In this document: piece by piece, positions 43,042 through 57,717 of the stretch
Position numbering within the stretch: the first letter of the stretch is position 1
Layout: every line of letters starts with the position of its first letter
NCBI RefSeq assembly: GCF_001690685.1
Contig: NZ_LZGL01000009.1
Span: 124,001-188,000 of the forward strand
Source: Gilliamella sp. wkB112
GTDB taxonomy: Bacteria > Pseudomonadota > Gammaproteobacteria > Enterobacterales > Orbaceae
Length of the DNA: 64,000 nt
Direction of reading: 5' to 3'
Made by a program: the position numbers and the translations under genes
The notes under the pieces: model-generated
Database searches by the model: none
Told to the model about the DNA's origin: nothing
The model's input: only the letters and a program-made list of their open reading frames with translations

Positions 43042-43095
43042 ATGAATTGTTTTTGCGTTTCAGTTATTAAACATCATCACCATCATCATCCCTGA
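43042..43095 (+). CDS. hisL: his operon leader peptide
   Basis: 17 codons, MNCFCVSVIK then six consecutive His codons, Pro and TGA. Ribosome stalling at the His run when charged tRNA-His is scarce should favour the antiterminator. A plausible promoter (TTGCGA near 42970, TATATT near 42991) lies ~50 bases upstream. E. coli HisL has seven His in a row; this is the same device. Confidence 0.92.
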   Translation: MNCFCVSVIKHHHHHHP

Positions 43096-43162
43096 ATAGT
43101 CTTCGGGCGTTTGGTGCTGGAAGACATTTGATCTTCCGGTGATAACGCGAAAGCAAATAGAA

Positions 43163-43196
43163 AACCCTCGGAAGGTCAAGCTTCCGAGGGTTTTTT
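43163..43196 (+). terminator. his attenuator terminator
   Basis: AACCCTCGGAAG pairs with CTTCCGAGGGTT around a 6-base loop and runs into TTTTTT. Upstream, GTCTTC (43099-) and GGAAGAC (43119-), with another CTTCC at 43133, provide alternative pairings, as in a classical attenuator. It lies 42 bases before the hisG start. Confidence 0.92.
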
Positions 43197-43237
43197 GTTT
43201 GTGGTTTATACATTTTTTGGATAAGTTGGAGAATAAT

Positions 43238-44137
43238 ATGTTGGATAATTCACGTTTACGCATTGCTATGCAAAAATCTGGTCGTTTAAGTGATGAGTCA
43301 AAAAAATTACTGGCTCAATGTGGTATTAAAATCAATCTTCAAGAACAACGTTTAATTGCTTTTGCTGAAAATATGCCTATTGATATTTTACGTGTTCGTG
43401 ATGATGACATTCCTGGTTTAGTTATTGATGGCGTTGTTGATATTGGTATTGTAGGTGAAAATGTTTTAGAAGAGGAAGTCCTTGATAGACAAACTGAAGG
43501 TGAAAATCCTCAATATAAAAAACTACGCCGTTTAGACTTTGGCGGTTGCCGATTATCCATTGCCGCACCACGTGATTTTGAGTATACCGGTCCTGAATGC
43601 CTCAATAACCTACGTATCGCCACCACTTACCCTCACCTACTTCGTCGCTATTTAGCTCAATATAATGTGACATTTAAAACCTGTTTACTTAACGGTTCGG
43701 TTGAAGTAGCGCCAAGAGCCGGGCTGGCTGATGTAATTTGTGATTTAGTGTCTAGCGGCGCGACTTTAGAAGCCAATGGTCTGCGAGAGGTCGAGGTGAT
43801 TTATAAATCAAAAGCCTGTTTAATTCAACGTCAAGGTGAAATGGCTCCTGCAAAACAAGCGTTAATTGATAAAGTGATGACGCGTATGCAAGGGGTTATC
43901 CAAGCACGAGAATCCAAATATATTATGTTACATGCGCCAACAGCAGTATTAGACGAAGTTGTGGCACTACTACCCGGCGCTGAAAACCCAACCATTTTGC
44001 CATTAACCGGTGAACAAAATAGAGTTGCTCTACATATGGTTAGCAGTGAATCCCTGTTTTGGGAAACCATGGAAAAACTAAAAGCACTGGGCGCTAGCTC
44101 AATTTTAGTACTACCAATCGAAAAAATGATGGAGTAA
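43238..44137 (+). CDS. hisG: ATP phosphoribosyltransferase (long form)
   Basis: 299 aa from ATG 43238 (TTGGAGAA upstream), as in E. coli; the frame is open further up, through the attenuator, so that start is rejected. [19 protein letters not shown] opens the catalytic domain, [10 protein letters not shown] follows, and the C-terminal ACT-like regulatory domain binds histidine. First committed step of His synthesis. Confidence 0.97.
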   Translation: MLDNSRLRIAMQKSGRLSDESKKLLAQCGIKINLQEQRLIAFAENMPIDILRVRDDDIPGLVIDGVVDIGIVGENVLEEEVLDRQTEGENPQYKKLRRLDFGGCRLSIAAPRDFEYTGPECLNNLRIATTYPHLLRRYLAQYNVTFKTCLLNGSVEVAPRAGLADVICDLVSSGATLEANGLREVEVIYKSKACLIQRQGEMAPAKQALIDKVMTRMQGVIQARESKYIMLHAPTAVLDEVVALLPGAENPTILPLTGEQNRVALHMVSSESLFWETMEKLKALGASSILVLPIEKMME

Positions 44138-44141
44138 TAAT

Positions 44142-45440
44142 ATGCAACTTTCTTATTGGCAACAATGTAATGATCAACAGCAAGCAAAATTATTAACTCG
44201 TCCGGCTGTGGCGGCATCAGATTCAATTAGTCAAGCGGTGTCAGATATTTTAGCCCAAGTAAAACAAAATGGTGATGAAGCCTTAAAAGCCTTTAGCAAC
44301 AAATTTGATAAAGTACAAATCAAACAAATCAAACTTACCCAACAAGAAATTAAATTAGCCACAAGTCGTGTTGATGCTAAATTAAAACAAGCAATGCAAT
44401 TAGCGGTTGCTAATATTGAAAAATTTCATCAAGCGCAAGTTAAACAAACTATTACCGTGGAAACAATGCCCGGTATACAATGTCAGCTAGTGACCCGACC
44501 CATTGATTCTGTCGGTCTGTATATTCCTGGTGGTTCTGCCCCACTATTCTCAACGGTATTAATGCTAGCCACACCAGCAAAAATTGCTGGTTGTCGTAAA
44601 ATCATTTTATGTTCACCCCCACCAATTGCTGACGAAATTCTATATGCCGCTGAACTTTGCGGGGTAACGGAAATTTATCAACTTGGTGGTGCTCAAGCTA
44701 TAGCGGCGATGGCACTGGGCACTGAGTCAGTACCTAAAGTGGATAAGATTTTTGGTCCAGGTAATGCTTACGTTACTGAAGCTAAACGCCAAGTTAGTCA
44801 ACGCCTTGATGGCGCGGCAATTGATATGCCGGCCGGCCCTTCTGAAGTGCTGGTGATTGCTGACAGTTCGGCTAATCCTGCATTTATAGCCGCTGATTTA
44901 TTATCTCAGGCAGAACATGGACCAGATTCACAAGTTGTTTTACTCACGCCAGATGAAAAGATGGCTAAAGCCGTCGCTGTTGAGGTTGATAATCAATTAG
45001 CACAATTATCAAGACGAGATATTGCACAAAAAGCGCTACAACAAAGTCGCTTAATTGTCACTCAAGATTTAGAACAATGTGTAAATATCAGCAATCGTTA
45101 TGGACCAGAACATTTAATTATCCAAACTCGCAATGCAGATGAATTAGTCAATAAAATTAACAGTGCCGGTTCAATATTTTTAGGCGATTGGTCGCCAGAA
45201 TCAGCGGGGGATTATGCTTCTGGCACCAATCATGTGTTGCCAACTTATGGATACACTGCAACCTATTCAAGTCTTGGACTGGCTGACTTCCAAAAACGCA
45301 TGACAGTGCAAAAGTTATCACCCGATGGATTAACAGCCATTGGCAATGCCGTTGAACTGATGGCGCAAGCAGAACAACTGACAGCACATAAGCAAGCTGT
45401 TGCACTTCGTTTAGCTGTCTTAAAAGCCAAACAAGCATAA
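44142..45440 (+). CDS. hisD: Histidinol dehydrogenase
   Basis: 432 aa. The family signature is clear: [15 protein letters not shown], then [15 protein letters not shown] and [11 protein letters not shown]. Zinc enzyme that oxidises histidinol to histidine in two steps. Four bases after hisG. Confidence 0.97.
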   Translation: MQLSYWQQCNDQQQAKLLTRPAVAASDSISQAVSDILAQVKQNGDEALKAFSNKFDKVQIKQIKLTQQEIKLATSRVDAKLKQAMQLAVANIEKFHQAQVKQTITVETMPGIQCQLVTRPIDSVGLYIPGGSAPLFSTVLMLATPAKIAGCRKIILCSPPPIADEILYAAELCGVTEIYQLGGAQAIAAMALGTESVPKVDKIFGPGNAYVTEAKRQVSQRLDGAAIDMPAGPSEVLVIADSSANPAFIAADLLSQAEHGPDSQVVLLTPDEKMAKAVAVEVDNQLAQLSRRDIAQKALQQSRLIVTQDLEQCVNISNRYGPEHLIIQTRNADELVNKINSAGSIFLGDWSPESAGDYASGTNHVLPTYGYTATYSSLGLADFQKRMTVQKLSPDGLTAIGNAVELMAQAEQLTAHKQAVALRLAVLKAKQA

Positions 45441-46511
<1,071 letters not shown>

Positions 46512-46519
46512 GAGCGATA

Positions 46520-47587
46520 ATGTTACAGAAATACTTATTTATTGACCGTGATGGGACTTTAATTACCGAACCACCTATTGATTACCAGGTTGATCGCTTT
46601 GATAAACTTGCTTTTGAACCTAATGTGATTCCTGCACTACTAAAACTGCAAGCTTCTGGCTATAAATTAGTAATGGTCACCAATCAAGATGGCCTAGGTA
46701 CAAATAGTTATCCGCAAGCAGATTTTGATGGCCCACATAATCTGATGATACAAATATTTGCATCACAGGGAGTTAAATTTGAACAGGTACTTATTTGCCC
46801 ACACTTTCCGGATGATAATTGTGAATGCAGAAAACCTAAAATCAAATTAGTATTACCTTATTTAACCAGTGGTAAACTGGATAAATATAATAGTTACGTT
46901 ATTGGTGATAGAGCCACTGATATGCAACTAGCCGAAAATATGCAAATAAAAGGACTTCATTATGATCCTGAAAGTTTAAATTGGAACGAAATCGCCCAAC
47001 GCTTAACAACAACTGATCGTTATGCTAAAGTTGAACGCAATACCAAAGAAACTAAAATACTAGTCGAAGTTTGGCTTGACCGCCAAGGTGGTAGCAAAAT
47101 TAATACTGGTATTGGCTTTTTTGACCATATGTTAGATCAGATAGCTACTCATGGTGGCATAAAGCTCAATATCCAAGTTAAAGGCGACTTACATATCGAC
47201 GATCATCACACTATCGAAGATACCGGACTTGCTTTAGGGGAAGCCTTGAAAAAAGCCCTTGGTGATAAACGTGGCATTACCCGTTATGCCTCAGTTATTC
47301 CAATGGATGAGTGTTTAGCCCAATGTGCAATGGATATTTCAGGTCGCCCTTACCTCAAATTTTCAGCACAGTTTACAACGCCAAAAGTGGGCGACATGAG
47401 CACGCAAATGGTTGAACATTTCTTCTATTCCATCAGTTATGCTATGGCAATAACACTGCATATTGCCACTGAAGGAGACAATGATCACCATAAAATCGAA
47501 AGCCTATTTAAAGCTTTTGCCCGAACCTTAAAGCAAGCGATTAAAATTGAAAGTAATCAGTTACCTAGCTCAAAAGGAGTACTGTAG
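46520..47587 (+). CDS. hisB: Bifunctional histidinol phosphatase / IGP dehydratase
   Basis: 355 aa. N-terminal HAD phosphatase with FIDRDGTLI (nucleophile Asp) and a zinc site [15 protein letters not shown]-terminal imidazoleglycerol-phosphate dehydratase with [17 protein letters not shown] and [17 protein letters not shown]. Same fusion and length as E. coli HisB. Confidence 0.97.
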   Translation: MLQKYLFIDRDGTLITEPPIDYQVDRFDKLAFEPNVIPALLKLQASGYKLVMVTNQDGLGTNSYPQADFDGPHNLMIQIFASQGVKFEQVLICPHFPDDNCECRKPKIKLVLPYLTSGKLDKYNSYVIGDRATDMQLAENMQIKGLHYDPESLNWNEIAQRLTTTDRYAKVERNTKETKILVEVWLDRQGGSKINTGIGFFDHMLDQIATHGGIKLNIQVKGDLHIDDHHTIEDTGLALGEALKKALGDKRGITRYASVIPMDECLAQCAMDISGRPYLKFSAQFTTPKVGDMSTQMVEHFFYSISYAMAITLHIATEGDNDHHKIESLFKAFARTLKQAIKIESNQLPSSKGVL

Positions 47588-49681
<2,094 letters not shown>

Positions 49682-49688
<7 letters not shown>

Positions 49689-50308
49689 ATTCAAATTCAG
49701 TCACAACACTAAACCTATCACAACTTGATTGGCAAAAAGTGAATAATTTAATGCCGGTTATTATTCAGCATTATGTTTCTGGTGATGTTTTAATGCTAGG
49801 CTATATGAACCAAGATGCTTTATGTCAAACATTAGATAGTGGTAAAGTCACTTTTTATTCACGTACCAAACAACGGCTTTGGACCAAAGGTGAAACGTCA
49901 GGAAATTTTTTGAATGTCATCAATATCAATGCAGATTGTGATAATGATACACTGCTAATTTTAGTCGATCCCATTGGGCCAACTTGTCACAAGGGGACCA
50001 ACAGTTGCTTTGCAGCTATTAAAACTGAATGGGGATTTTTATTCGAATTAGAACAAGTAATTGCATCACGTAAAAGTGCAGATCCTAAATCTTCCTATAC
50101 AGCCAAACTTTATCATGATGGCACTAAACGAATTGCCCAAAAAGTGGGGGAAGAAGGTGTCGAAACTGCATTAGCGGCTACAGTTCATGATCAAGAAGAG
50201 TTGAAAAATGAATCAGCAGACTTAATTTACCATTTATTGGTATTACTACAAGATCAAAATTTGTCATTGCAAGATGTAATTGGTATCTTAAAAGCCAGAC
50301 ATAAATAA
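49682..50308 (+). CDS. hisI: Bifunctional PR-AMP cyclohydrolase / PR-ATP pyrophosphatase
   Basis: 208 aa. The HisI half has [29 protein letters not shown], and the metal-binding CHKGTNSCF. The HisE half has [15 protein letters not shown] and [13 protein letters not shown]. Last gene of the operon; overlaps hisF by seven bases. Confidence 0.96.
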
Positions 50309-50320
50309 CTATTAATACCC

Positions 50321-50346
50321 AAAAGTGCGATTGATTTCGCACTTTT
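50321..50346 (+). terminator. his operon terminator
   Basis: AAAAGTGCGA and TCGCACTTTT form ten-base arms with a six-base loop, followed by ATTTAA. It lies 12 bases after hisIE and also faces the end of cysB at 50349, so it can serve both. Confidence 0.85.
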
Positions 50347-50348
50347 AT

Positions 50349-51320
50349 TTAACAAATTGGTAACTTAACCCCGTTAAATCTAGCTAGCACTTCAATATTA
50401 TTTTCACATAATAATAGTTGTTCTATAGTTTGCTTATTTAAATGTGGTGAAAATTGACTTATGAAATCATACATATAACTACGCAAAAATAACGCGCGCG
50501 CAAAAACTACATAAGTGGTACTATACGGGAAAATATGCCCGGCATTGAGCACAACTAAATCGTCGTCATAATTATTATTTACCGCCATTTTAGCTACAAT
50601 CCCCACACCTACCCCCAATTTGACATAAGTTTTAATCAAATCGGCATCAGTAGTACTAAATACAATATTAGGTGATTGATTTGCTTTAATAAAAGCTTGA
50701 TTCAAATCAGAGCCATCATTAGAAAAATCATAACTTACTAATGGGTATTTTGATAATTCATCAATAGAGATCAAATTACTTTTAGCTAAAGGATGCTCTT
50801 TCATCACTATTACCGCTTGGTTCCAGTGGTAACAAGGTAGAGCAATCATATCATCACTCAAATCTGAAAGTTCAGTCACAATAGCAAAATCAGCTTGCCC
50901 AGTTTGCGCTTGTAATATGCATTGATTGGAAGAGCCTTGTTCCATATGCAAAGTAATACCTGGATATTGCTTCATAAACTGTTGAATAACATTAGGTAAA
51001 CTATAACGCGCTTGAGTATAAGTGGTAGTAATTGTCAATAAGCCTTGGTTAGGTTGACTAAATTCTTTGGCGATAATCTTTATATCTTGCGATTTATTCA
51101 GTATTTCCCTAGCTAAAGCAACGATTTGTTGCCCCACTGGAGTTACTGCAGATAGATGTTTGCCTGAACGGGTAAAAATCTGGATGTTTAGCTCATCTTC
51201 AAGTAATTTGATCTGTTTGCTAATACCAGGTTGTGAAGTATAGAGTTTTTCGGATGTTAACGACACATTAAGATCATTATTAACAACCTCGACAATATAA
51301 CGTAATTGTTGCAATTTCAT
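50349..51320 (-). CDS. cysB: LysR-family regulator CysB
   Basis: 323 aa (E. coli 324). MKLQQLRYIVEVVNNDLNVSLTSEKLYTSQPGISKQIKLLEDEL is the CysB HTH almost word for word. The effector domain has TTYTQARYSLP and VGVGIVAKMAV. It activates sulfate uptake and cysteine synthesis with N-acetylserine. Adjacent to topA as in enterics. Confidence 0.95.
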   Translation of the reverse strand: MKLQQLRYIVEVVNNDLNVSLTSEKLYTSQPGISKQIKLLEDELNIQIFTRSGKHLSAVTPVGQQIVALAREILNKSQDIKIIAKEFSQPNQGLLTITTTYTQARYSLPNVIQQFMKQYPGITLHMEQGSSNQCILQAQTGQADFAIVTELSDLSDDMIALPCYHWNQAVIVMKEHPLAKSNLISIDELSKYPLVSYDFSNDGSDLNQAFIKANQSPNIVFSTTDADLIKTYVKLGVGVGIVAKMAVNNNYDDDLVVLNAGHIFPYSTTYVVFARALFLRSYMYDFISQFSPHLNKQTIEQLLLCENNIEVLARFNGVKLPIC

Positions 51321-51449
51321 GATGAAGGCTCCTTTAACCTTAGCTATCCTCGTTTTTTCAGTTACGAAACAACGAAAATTAATAAGGTAATCCTTTCACA
51401 CTCTAGCACAAACAAAGACAAATTATTTAATACTAAAACGTATACCTGA

Positions 51450-51477
51450 CCTGAAACATCTTTACAAAAGTTTCAGG
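51450..51477. terminator. Hairpin between topA and cysB
   Basis: CCTGAAAC and GTTTCAGG pair around a 12-base loop, 10 bases beyond the topA stop. The U run is weak on either side, so it is only a probable terminator or 3' stabiliser for topA. Confidence 0.5.
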
Positions 51478-51486
51478 CTTTGTTAG

Positions 51487-54087
51487 TTATTTTTTGCTAT
51501 TTACCCATTTACCATCAATATATTGCATCACCCAACCAGTAGATTTACCATTTACTTCGGAAGTTACATATTGTTGTTTACTTTTACGGCTGAAACGAAC
51601 AATAGATTGATTACCGTTAGGATCTTCACTTGGTGCTTCAGTTAAGTATAAGAATTTTTCTGGTAGACGATCTTTAAATCGCTGTAATTCTTCAATTAAT
51701 GGTGCTCTGGTTTCTCTCGATTTAGGAAAATTATGAGCAGCTAAAAAGATCCCCGAAGCGCCATCACGTAATACAAAATGGGCATCAGATTTTGTACATT
51801 TAAGTTCTGGTAAATCAACAGGATCTTCTTTAGGTGGTGCAACATCACCATTTTTTAAGATCTTACGAGTATTTTTACAATCTGGATTAGTGCAGCCCAT
51901 ATATAAACCAAAGCGCCCTGATTTTAAATGCATTTCTGAACCACATTTTTCGCATTCAATAATCGGGCCTTCATAACTTTTTACCTTAAAGTTACCTTTT
52001 TCAACAATAAAGCCATCGCAGATTGGGTTATTACCACAAATATGCAGTTTACGTTCATTATCAAGTAGATAGCTATCCATTGCAGTATGGCATTTTGGAC
52101 AACGCTTACGAGCCCTAAGTGCATCTGTTTCTGCAGTATCTGCTTCTTCTAAAATATTTAAGGTTTCATGTTCAGGGATTAAATTTATCGTCTGCTTACA
52201 ACGTAGTTTTGGTGTTAAAGCATAACCAGAACAAGCTAGAAATACACCGGTACCAGCGGTTTTAATACCCATTTCACGACCACAATTAGGACATTTTATT
52301 TCAGGCGTTAAAACTAATGGATTTAATTGCATTCCACCCTTATCAGGATCTTGTTCGGCGATCTCAAGGTGCTCACTAAAATCACTAAAGAATTGATCTA
52401 AAACTTCACGCCATTCCTGCTTTTTATGGGCGATTTCATCAAGCGCATCTTCCATTCGCGCGGTAAAATCATAGCTCATGAGATCGTTGAAATTCTCACT
52501 TAATCTGTCAGTAACAATTTCACCAATTTTTTCGGCATAAAAACGTCGATTTTCTAAACGTACATAACCACGATCTTGAATGGTGGAAATAATGGTTGCA
52601 TAAGTAGATGGGCGCCCAATTTCGCGTTTTTCAAGTTCTTTAACTAATGACGCCTCATTGTAACGTGCTGGTGGTTTAGTAAAATGTTGATTTGGATTTA
52701 AGTTATGTAAATTTAAAAGATCGTTAACGGCTACCATAGGTAACATTTTATCTTCATTATTTTTGCTAAGTTGCGGTTGTACTTTTGTCCAGCCATCAAA
52801 GCGTAAGGTACGACCTTTCGCCTTTAAGGTGAAATCACCGGCTTTAACTGTTATGGTCGTAGAATTATATTCAGCAGATGTCATTTGACAAGCCACAAAT
52901 TGCCGCCAAATTAGTTGGTACAATTTACTGGCATCAGCTTCAACATCACTAAGATTTTCAGCTAATACCATCACATCTGATGGACGAATTGCTTCATGTG
53001 CTTCTTGGGAACCTTTTTTACTAGTGTATATATTAGGTGAACTTGGTAGATATTTATCTCCAAAATTTTTGCCAATATAATTACGAACCATGGCCACGGC
53101 ATCTTGACTCAAATTGGTAGAGTCGGTACGCATATAAGTGATATAACCAGCTTCATAAAGTCGTTGGGCTAACATCATAGTTTTTTTAACACCAAAACCA
53201 AGGCGAGTACTAGCTGCTTGCTGTAAAGTTGAAGTAATAAATGGAGCTGTTGGATTACTTTTAGTTGGTTTTTCTTCAATATTAGTAACCTGATAACTAC
53301 TCTTATTTAATTCAGATAAAGCAATATCAATAGCAAGTTTGTCTTTAGGTTCAAAAGCTTCGTCTTTATAGTGAGTAACTTGTAAAGTTAACAGCTCTTG
53401 GTTAGTAGTGGTTAAATCAGCAAAAAGATCCCAATATTCTTCTGGAATAAATGCGTGAATTTCGCGTTCACGTTCTACTACTAAACGTACAGCTACCGAT
53501 TGAACTCTTCCGGCTGATAACCCACGGGCAACTTTTTTCCATAATAATGGCGATAACATAAAGCCGACAACTCGGTCCATAAATCGACGAGCTTGTTGTG
53601 CATTAACGCGATCCATATCCAGCATTGATGGCTGATTAAAGGCATTCTTAATCGCCGTTTTAGTAATTTCGTTAAATACCACTCGACGGTATTTACTATC
53701 ATCCCCACCAATCACATCTTTAAGATGCCACGCAATGGCTTCCCCTTCTCTATCCAAGTCGGTAGCAAGGTAAATCATATCGGCATCTTTAGCTAATTTT
53801 TTAAGTTCAGAAACTACTCGTTCTTTGCCTGGTAAAATTTGATAATGTGCTTGCCAACCATTGTAAGGATCAACACTCATACGATCGACTAAAATTTGTT
53901 TTTCTGAACGTTTTACTTTTTTCTCTGTTTTATCTTTGCTTGTTTTTTCGGCTCGTTGGCTACTACCACTTACCGGAAGATCACGAATATGACCAACACT
54001 GGATTTAACCACGAAATCTTTGCCAAGATATTTATTAATCGTTTTTGCTTTGGCTGGTGATTCCACAATAACAAGGGATTTTCCCAT
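51487..54087 (-). CDS. topA: DNA topoisomerase I
   Basis: 866 aa (E. coli 865). The Toprim domain begins [18 protein letters not shown] with [13 protein letters not shown] later. The catalytic Tyr is in [13 protein letters not shown]. Three C-terminal zinc ribbons are visible ([27 protein letters not shown]). Relaxes negative supercoils. matP lies upstream. Confidence 0.97.
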   Translation of the reverse strand: MGKSLVIVESPAKAKTINKYLGKDFVVKSSVGHIRDLPVSGSSQRAEKTSKDKTEKKVKRSEKQILVDRMSVDPYNGWQAHYQILPGKERVVSELKKLAKDADMIYLATDLDREGEAIAWHLKDVIGGDDSKYRRVVFNEITKTAIKNAFNQPSMLDMDRVNAQQARRFMDRVVGFMLSPLLWKKVARGLSAGRVQSVAVRLVVEREREIHAFIPEEYWDLFADLTTTNQELLTLQVTHYKDEAFEPKDKLAIDIALSELNKSSYQVTNIEEKPTKSNPTAPFITSTLQQAASTRLGFGVKKTMMLAQRLYEAGYITYMRTDSTNLSQDAVAMVRNYIGKNFGDKYLPSSPNIYTSKKGSQEAHEAIRPSDVMVLAENLSDVEADASKLYQLIWRQFVACQMTSAEYNSTTITVKAGDFTLKAKGRTLRFDGWTKVQPQLSKNNEDKMLPMVAVNDLLNLHNLNPNQHFTKPPARYNEASLVKELEKREIGRPSTYATIISTIQDRGYVRLENRRFYAEKIGEIVTDRLSENFNDLMSYDFTARMEDALDEIAHKKQEWREVLDQFFSDFSEHLEIAEQDPDKGGMQLNPLVLTPEIKCPNCGREMGIKTAGTGVFLACSGYALTPKLRCKQTINLIPEHETLNILEEADTAETDALRARKRCPKCHTAMDSYLLDNERKLHICGNNPICDGFIVEKGNFKVKSYEGPIIECEKCGSEMHLKSGRFGLYMGCTNPDCKNTRKILKNGDVAPPKEDPVDLPELKCTKSDAHFVLRDGASGIFLAAHNFPKSRETRAPLIEELQRFKDRLPEKFLYLTEAPSEDPNGNQSIVRFSRKSKQQYVTSEVNGKSTGWVMQYIDGKWVNSKK

Positions 54088-54116
54088 AATTAAACCTATT
54101 TATCCTGTTGTTTGTT

Positions 54117-54581
54117 TTATTTATTATCATTGTTCACATCAAGCAGTGACAATAAATCATCTTTAATTGTCGATACTTTAGTTGCATATTGCTCTTTTTG
54201 CTCTGCGTCTTCAATTAATTGTGTAATTGTTTTTGATAACGTAGAACGGCGGCGTTTAGCCAAATTAGCTAGGCGTTGCCAAACTAGAAATTCCAAATCA
54301 ATGGATTTTTTTCGTGTATTTTGTTGTTCTGCGTTAAAATGTCGTTTCCGTTTAGCCCGAATTGTTTGCTTCATGCGATTATCTAAATCGGGATTTAAAT
54401 GTTGTTTTATCCAATCAACGACGCCAATTGGATTATGTTCTAATAACAATAATTCATTAACGGCATGTTGTGCAGCACTTTTTTCAATATAGCAAGTTAT
54501 CGGCTCACCCTCTAAATGCCTTTTTACTAAATAATGCCACTTCCAACCACTTTCAAGATTTTCTAGCTGTTGATATTTCAT
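54117..54581 (-). CDS. matP: Ter macrodomain organiser MatP
   Basis: 154 aa (E. coli 150). [38 protein letters not shown], and [17 protein letters not shown] are the MatP hallmarks; the last part is the ribbon-helix-helix. Binds matS sites and condenses the terminus region. Presence of MatP supports a relative of Enterobacterales/Pasteurellales. It ends 29 bases before topA. Confidence 0.97.
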   Translation of the reverse strand: MKYQQLENLESGWKWHYLVKRHLEGEPITCYIEKSAAQHAVNELLLLEHNPIGVVDWIKQHLNPDLDNRMKQTIRAKRKRHFNAEQQNTRKKSIDLEFLVWQRLANLAKRRRSTLSKTITQLIEDAEQKEQYATKVSTIKDDLLSLLDVNNDNK

Positions 54582-54932
54582 CGATTTACCATGTGACGCT
54601 GTAACTAAAATAAATTATTTGTAGCATAATCATCGTACACAATAAAGAAAATTATTGCATTTTACAAATTTTTTATAAATTTAATGTTGTTTCAAGCTGG
54701 AATCAGATCTCTATTCTAAACAATAATGAATAATAATAGTTAAGGTTAGTATTCTTTGTTATAGCATTATTATAATTAACTTAATAAAAAATAGTGATAA
54801 CTATTAGCCATTAAATTTATAATAACTGATATCCCAAAAGAAATATTCTAAATATAACAGGATAAGCATATAAATATGTTGAAGGATAATCGGAAATGAT
54901 GACCACAATAAAATAGCCTAACTTCAATTTAT
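54582..54932. other. Intergenic stretch between matP and the PTS operon
   Basis: About 350 AT-rich bases. No open frame with a ribosome site was found. It must hold the matP promoter on the minus strand; no confident boxes are named. Confidence 0.5.
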
Positions 54933-54971
54933 TACCAACAACATCAACAATAATTGTTGATGTTGTTGGTA
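54933..54971 (-). terminator. Long perfect hairpin ending the PTS operon
   Basis: TACCAACAACATCAACAAT and its exact complement form 19-base arms with a single-base centre, four bases after the EIIBC stop on the minus strand. The downstream side is AATAAATTG rather than a long U run. Unusually long, so it could also act as an RNA-processing or 3' protection element. Confidence 0.7.
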
Positions 54972-54975
54972 TCTA

Positions 54976-56364
54976 TTATTCAACCTCAGGGGTTGATGCT
55001 TCTTCAACAACAGTCTTTCTGGTAAAGTGTAAAATAGCAGCAATGATGAATGCACCAATAAACATATCGATAACATACCACATAGCACCTTTAGTAACAC
55101 CACCTAGAGCAACAAGTCCTCCAAAAGCGACTAACGAATCAATACCATGAATCATACCTAACATACCTGCAACCGCAGTACCAATAACAATAGCAATGAT
55201 AACACGTTTAGGATCTTTAGCTGCAAAAGGAATGGTACCTTCAGTGATACCGGCAAGAGATAAGAAGAAAGCTGTAATACCAAATTCTTTCTCTTCTTTA
55301 GTATATTTAGAACGTGAAACAATTAATGATGAAACTGCTAATCCTAATGGCGGAATTGCACAACACATACGGAAGACACCGTTAGGACCATAAACGCCTT
55401 CAGCCATTGCAGCTAAAGTAAATGCCGTTGCAGCCTTACTACAAGGTCCACCCATATCAAGCGCAGCTAATACCCCAATACCTACACCTAACAATGCGGC
55501 ATTAACACTAGATAAGCCTTTTAAGGTTTCAACCATTGCTTTAACAAACCAATCTAAAGGATAAGATAAACCATATATATAAATTGGAGCCATCACTAGT
55601 AAGGTAACTGTTGGAATGATCATCACCGGCATAACGGATGCAATAACTGGATGCACTTTGACTGTTTTAAACCATTTAACAAAGTAACCAATCAAAACAC
55701 CAAAAATCATGGCTCCAATAAATCCAGTGCTTACTTGGTTTGCACCAATAGGATTATTAACGACATACCCCATAATAAATGCAGGTGCTAAAGCTGCATT
55801 ACCACCAATTGAATATGCCATATAAGCAGCCAGTACAGGGACCATCATGGCAAAACCATAAAGTGCTACTTGTTGTAAATCTGCAAAAAATTGGTTACTT
55901 GGTAAAATAGTATCGCTGGTTACATTACCAGTCATTAAAACAAGTGAAAACAGTATACCTGATGCAATAATCACTGGTAAGAATTTACTAATCCCTGTAT
56001 TTAACGATCTGAATATCTCCTTGCCAATACTATCTTTATTTACTTTAGTTGAAATTGTATCTGCATCATTAAATATATTGACGGTATTTTTGACTGCTTC
56101 ACCAGTACTCACTTTAATTACATTTTTAAAAGGTTCTAATCTTTCAGCATTCTCAATCGAAATATCGGTTGCCAATAAGATCACATCGGCACTTTTAAGA
56201 TCTTGCTCAGTTAATACATTATCAATACCTGCAGCACCCTGAGTTTCAACTTTACACTCCCATCCCCGTTTTTTAGCCTCATTTTCAATTTTTTGTTTCG
56301 CAATATAGGTATGAGCCATTCCAGCAGTACAAGCACAGATAGCCACAATTTTTTTATTATTCAT
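54976..56364 (-). CDS. PTS fructose-family EIIBC
   Basis: 462 aa. EIIB (residues 1-~100) has CACTAGMAHTYIA with the phosphorylated Cys probably C12. EIIC follows from ~115 with ISKFLPVIIASGILFSLVLM, YMAYSIGGNAALAPAFIMG, GFIGAMIFGVLIGYF and LGVGIGVLAALDMGGPCSKAATAF. It imports and phosphorylates a fructose- or mannose-like sugar. The upstream EIIA gene overlaps by eight bases. No sugar-specific kinase or hydrolase is next to it, so the substrate is open. Confidence 0.9.
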   Translation of the reverse strand: MNNKKIVAICACTAGMAHTYIAKQKIENEAKKRGWECKVETQGAAGIDNVLTEQDLKSADVILLATDISIENAERLEPFKNVIKVSTGEAVKNTVNIFNDADTISTKVNKDSIGKEIFRSLNTGISKFLPVIIASGILFSLVLMTGNVTSDTILPSNQFFADLQQVALYGFAMMVPVLAAYMAYSIGGNAALAPAFIMGYVVNNPIGANQVSTGFIGAMIFGVLIGYFVKWFKTVKVHPVIASVMPVMIIPTVTLLVMAPIYIYGLSYPLDWFVKAMVETLKGLSSVNAALLGVGIGVLAALDMGGPCSKAATAFTLAAMAEGVYGPNGVFRMCCAIPPLGLAVSSLIVSRSKYTKEEKEFGITAFFLSLAGITEGTIPFAAKDPKRVIIAIVIGTAVAGMLGMIHGIDSLVAFGGLVALGGVTKGAMWYVIDMFIGAFIIAAILHFTRKTVVEEASTPEVE

Positions 56365-56791
56365 ATAATCCTCTTATTTTATTTGCAACCGATTGAATAT
56401 CACTATTAAGTAAATCTTCTACAAACTCATCCATAGCCAAATTAGATGCTAATTTAGCTATAATGGTTAAATGTTCTTTATTTGCATGTTCTGGCGCACC
56501 GATCAAAACAATTAGTTTAACTTTATTGCTATTATTCCATACCACACCGTTCATGTTTTTAGCAACAGCAATAAATGGTGTTTTTACCGCACTACTTTTA
56601 GCATGAGGTAATGCAATATCAGGCACTACATCTGTTTCCATCTCCTGTTCATGTGTCATTACATCAGCAAAAAATTTGTTTACATCACTAAGATAAGGCT
56701 CGCTTTTAGTTGCCATTAAGTTAATGATAGATGATTTTTGACTCATCGAATCGTCGATTAAATCAACAGGTACAACAGGAATTAACTCCAT
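56357..56791 (-). CDS. PTS fructose-family EIIA
   Basis: 144 aa. The phosphoryl-accepting His is H63 in PDIALPHAKSSAV; GVVWNNSNKVKLIVLIGAPE and HLTIIAKLASNL are standard for EIIA-Fru/Ntr folds. It receives phosphate from HPr and passes it to the EIIB Cys. GAGGATATATT precedes the start. Confidence 0.9.
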   Translation of the reverse strand: MELIPVVPVDLIDDSMSQKSSIINLMATKSEPYLSDVNKFFADVMTHEQEMETDVVPDIALPHAKSSAVKTPFIAVAKNMNGVVWNNSNKVKLIVLIGAPEHANKEHLTIIAKLASNLAMDEFVEDLLNSDIQSVANKIRGLYE

Positions 56792-57312
56792 AAATATATC
56801 CTCTTTATTAATAACAATTGTTAGCGTTAATACAATGTATTAAGAATTTTGGCTTCGCATAAATATACATTGATTTATATAAACTTACACTTATTTTATT
56901 TAATTAATTAATAGTAATTTTTCGTAAGTTTACTGGCGAACAAATTTATTAATCTTTATTATTTGGTTTAGTTGATTTAACTTTAACTAATGATTTTTAA
57001 CAATTCGTATATACTTATAGTTTTGGATACTAAAAATGACTAAATTAATGAATGATATGAATAATGATTGTTTATAATTTAGGTTTTTAAATGCAAGATA
57101 GTAAATAATGGTTGGATTAGTTATTACTTTGCTGCTTATTGGTATTGACTTTATGTTGATCGATACTGAGAAACAAAATTATGTATGAGAAAATAAAAAA
57201 TTAACGAAATATCTATTTTGAAGAATTTAGAAATGTTATTCGCATCATTTCACCGAGCTTAACCGATGAAATGATGATTTTGTAGAAATAATTAATAGGC
57301 TTAGCTTAACTA
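56792..57312. other. Intergenic stretch between EIIA and HPr genes
   Basis: 520 very AT-rich bases. It should contain the PTS promoter. Plus-strand scraps (a 26-aa hydrophobic frame at 57108-57188 and a following disrupted frame with FEEFRNVIRIISPSLTDEMMIL) look like decay but are not recognised. CATCATTTCA and TGAAATGATG (57244-57277) form a ten-base hairpin that could end the HPr transcript. Confidence 0.4.
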
Positions 57313-57576
57313 TTATTCACCAAAACCTGTAGCAAAAAGTTCACGGATTTCATCCATGGCGGCTTTTTCATCTTCACCGTCACAAATAATTTCGACGGTT
57401 GAACCACCTTTAACTCCAGCACCAAGCAATCCCATCATACTTTTTAATTTAATTACTTTTTCATTATAAACAAGTTCAATTGTTGATTTATAACGGCCAG
57501 CTAATTTAACCAGTGTTGTTACCGGGCGTGCATGAAGTCCAGTTGAATTCTTAACTATCATTTGCTCTTTTAACAT
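57313..57576 (-). CDS. HPr-family phosphocarrier
   Basis: 87 aa. H15 in NSTGLHARPV and S46 in VIKLKSMMGLLGAGV are the two regulatory residues. The SMMGLL segment with Ser46 resembles general HPr rather than NPr. No EI gene is adjacent, unlike ptsHI, so this may be a second HPr serving the neighbouring PTS. Start has AAGGA. Confidence 0.9.
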   Translation of the reverse strand: MLKEQMIVKNSTGLHARPVTTLVKLAGRYKSTIELVYNEKVIKLKSMMGLLGAGVKGGSTVEIICDGEDEKAAMDEIRELFATGFGE

Positions 57577-57717
57577 AATAAAATCCTTATTTATATTTTT
57601 AAGTGAATTAAACGTGAATATTTATATCATAATTTTTTAATTTTTGCTCTTTTTTAGCTATAATTTTTTTGCCTATTTGTAGCTTCATGTTGTTTTATTT
57701 AAATAATAACACAACTT

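Noticed and set aside
43139-43237. Upstream extension of hisG
   Set aside because: It would translate through the attenuator hairpin; the ATG at 43238 has a ribosome site and gives the standard length.
50321-50346. Possible DNA uptake signal (AAAAGTGCGA resembles the Pasteurellaceae word)
   Set aside because: The core AAGTGCGGT is not complete and no second copy was noticed; it is better explained as the his terminator.
57108-57188. Short hydrophobic plus-strand frame near the HPr gene
   Set aside because: Only 26 codons, no ribosome site, and no recognisable neighbour; treated as chance or decay.
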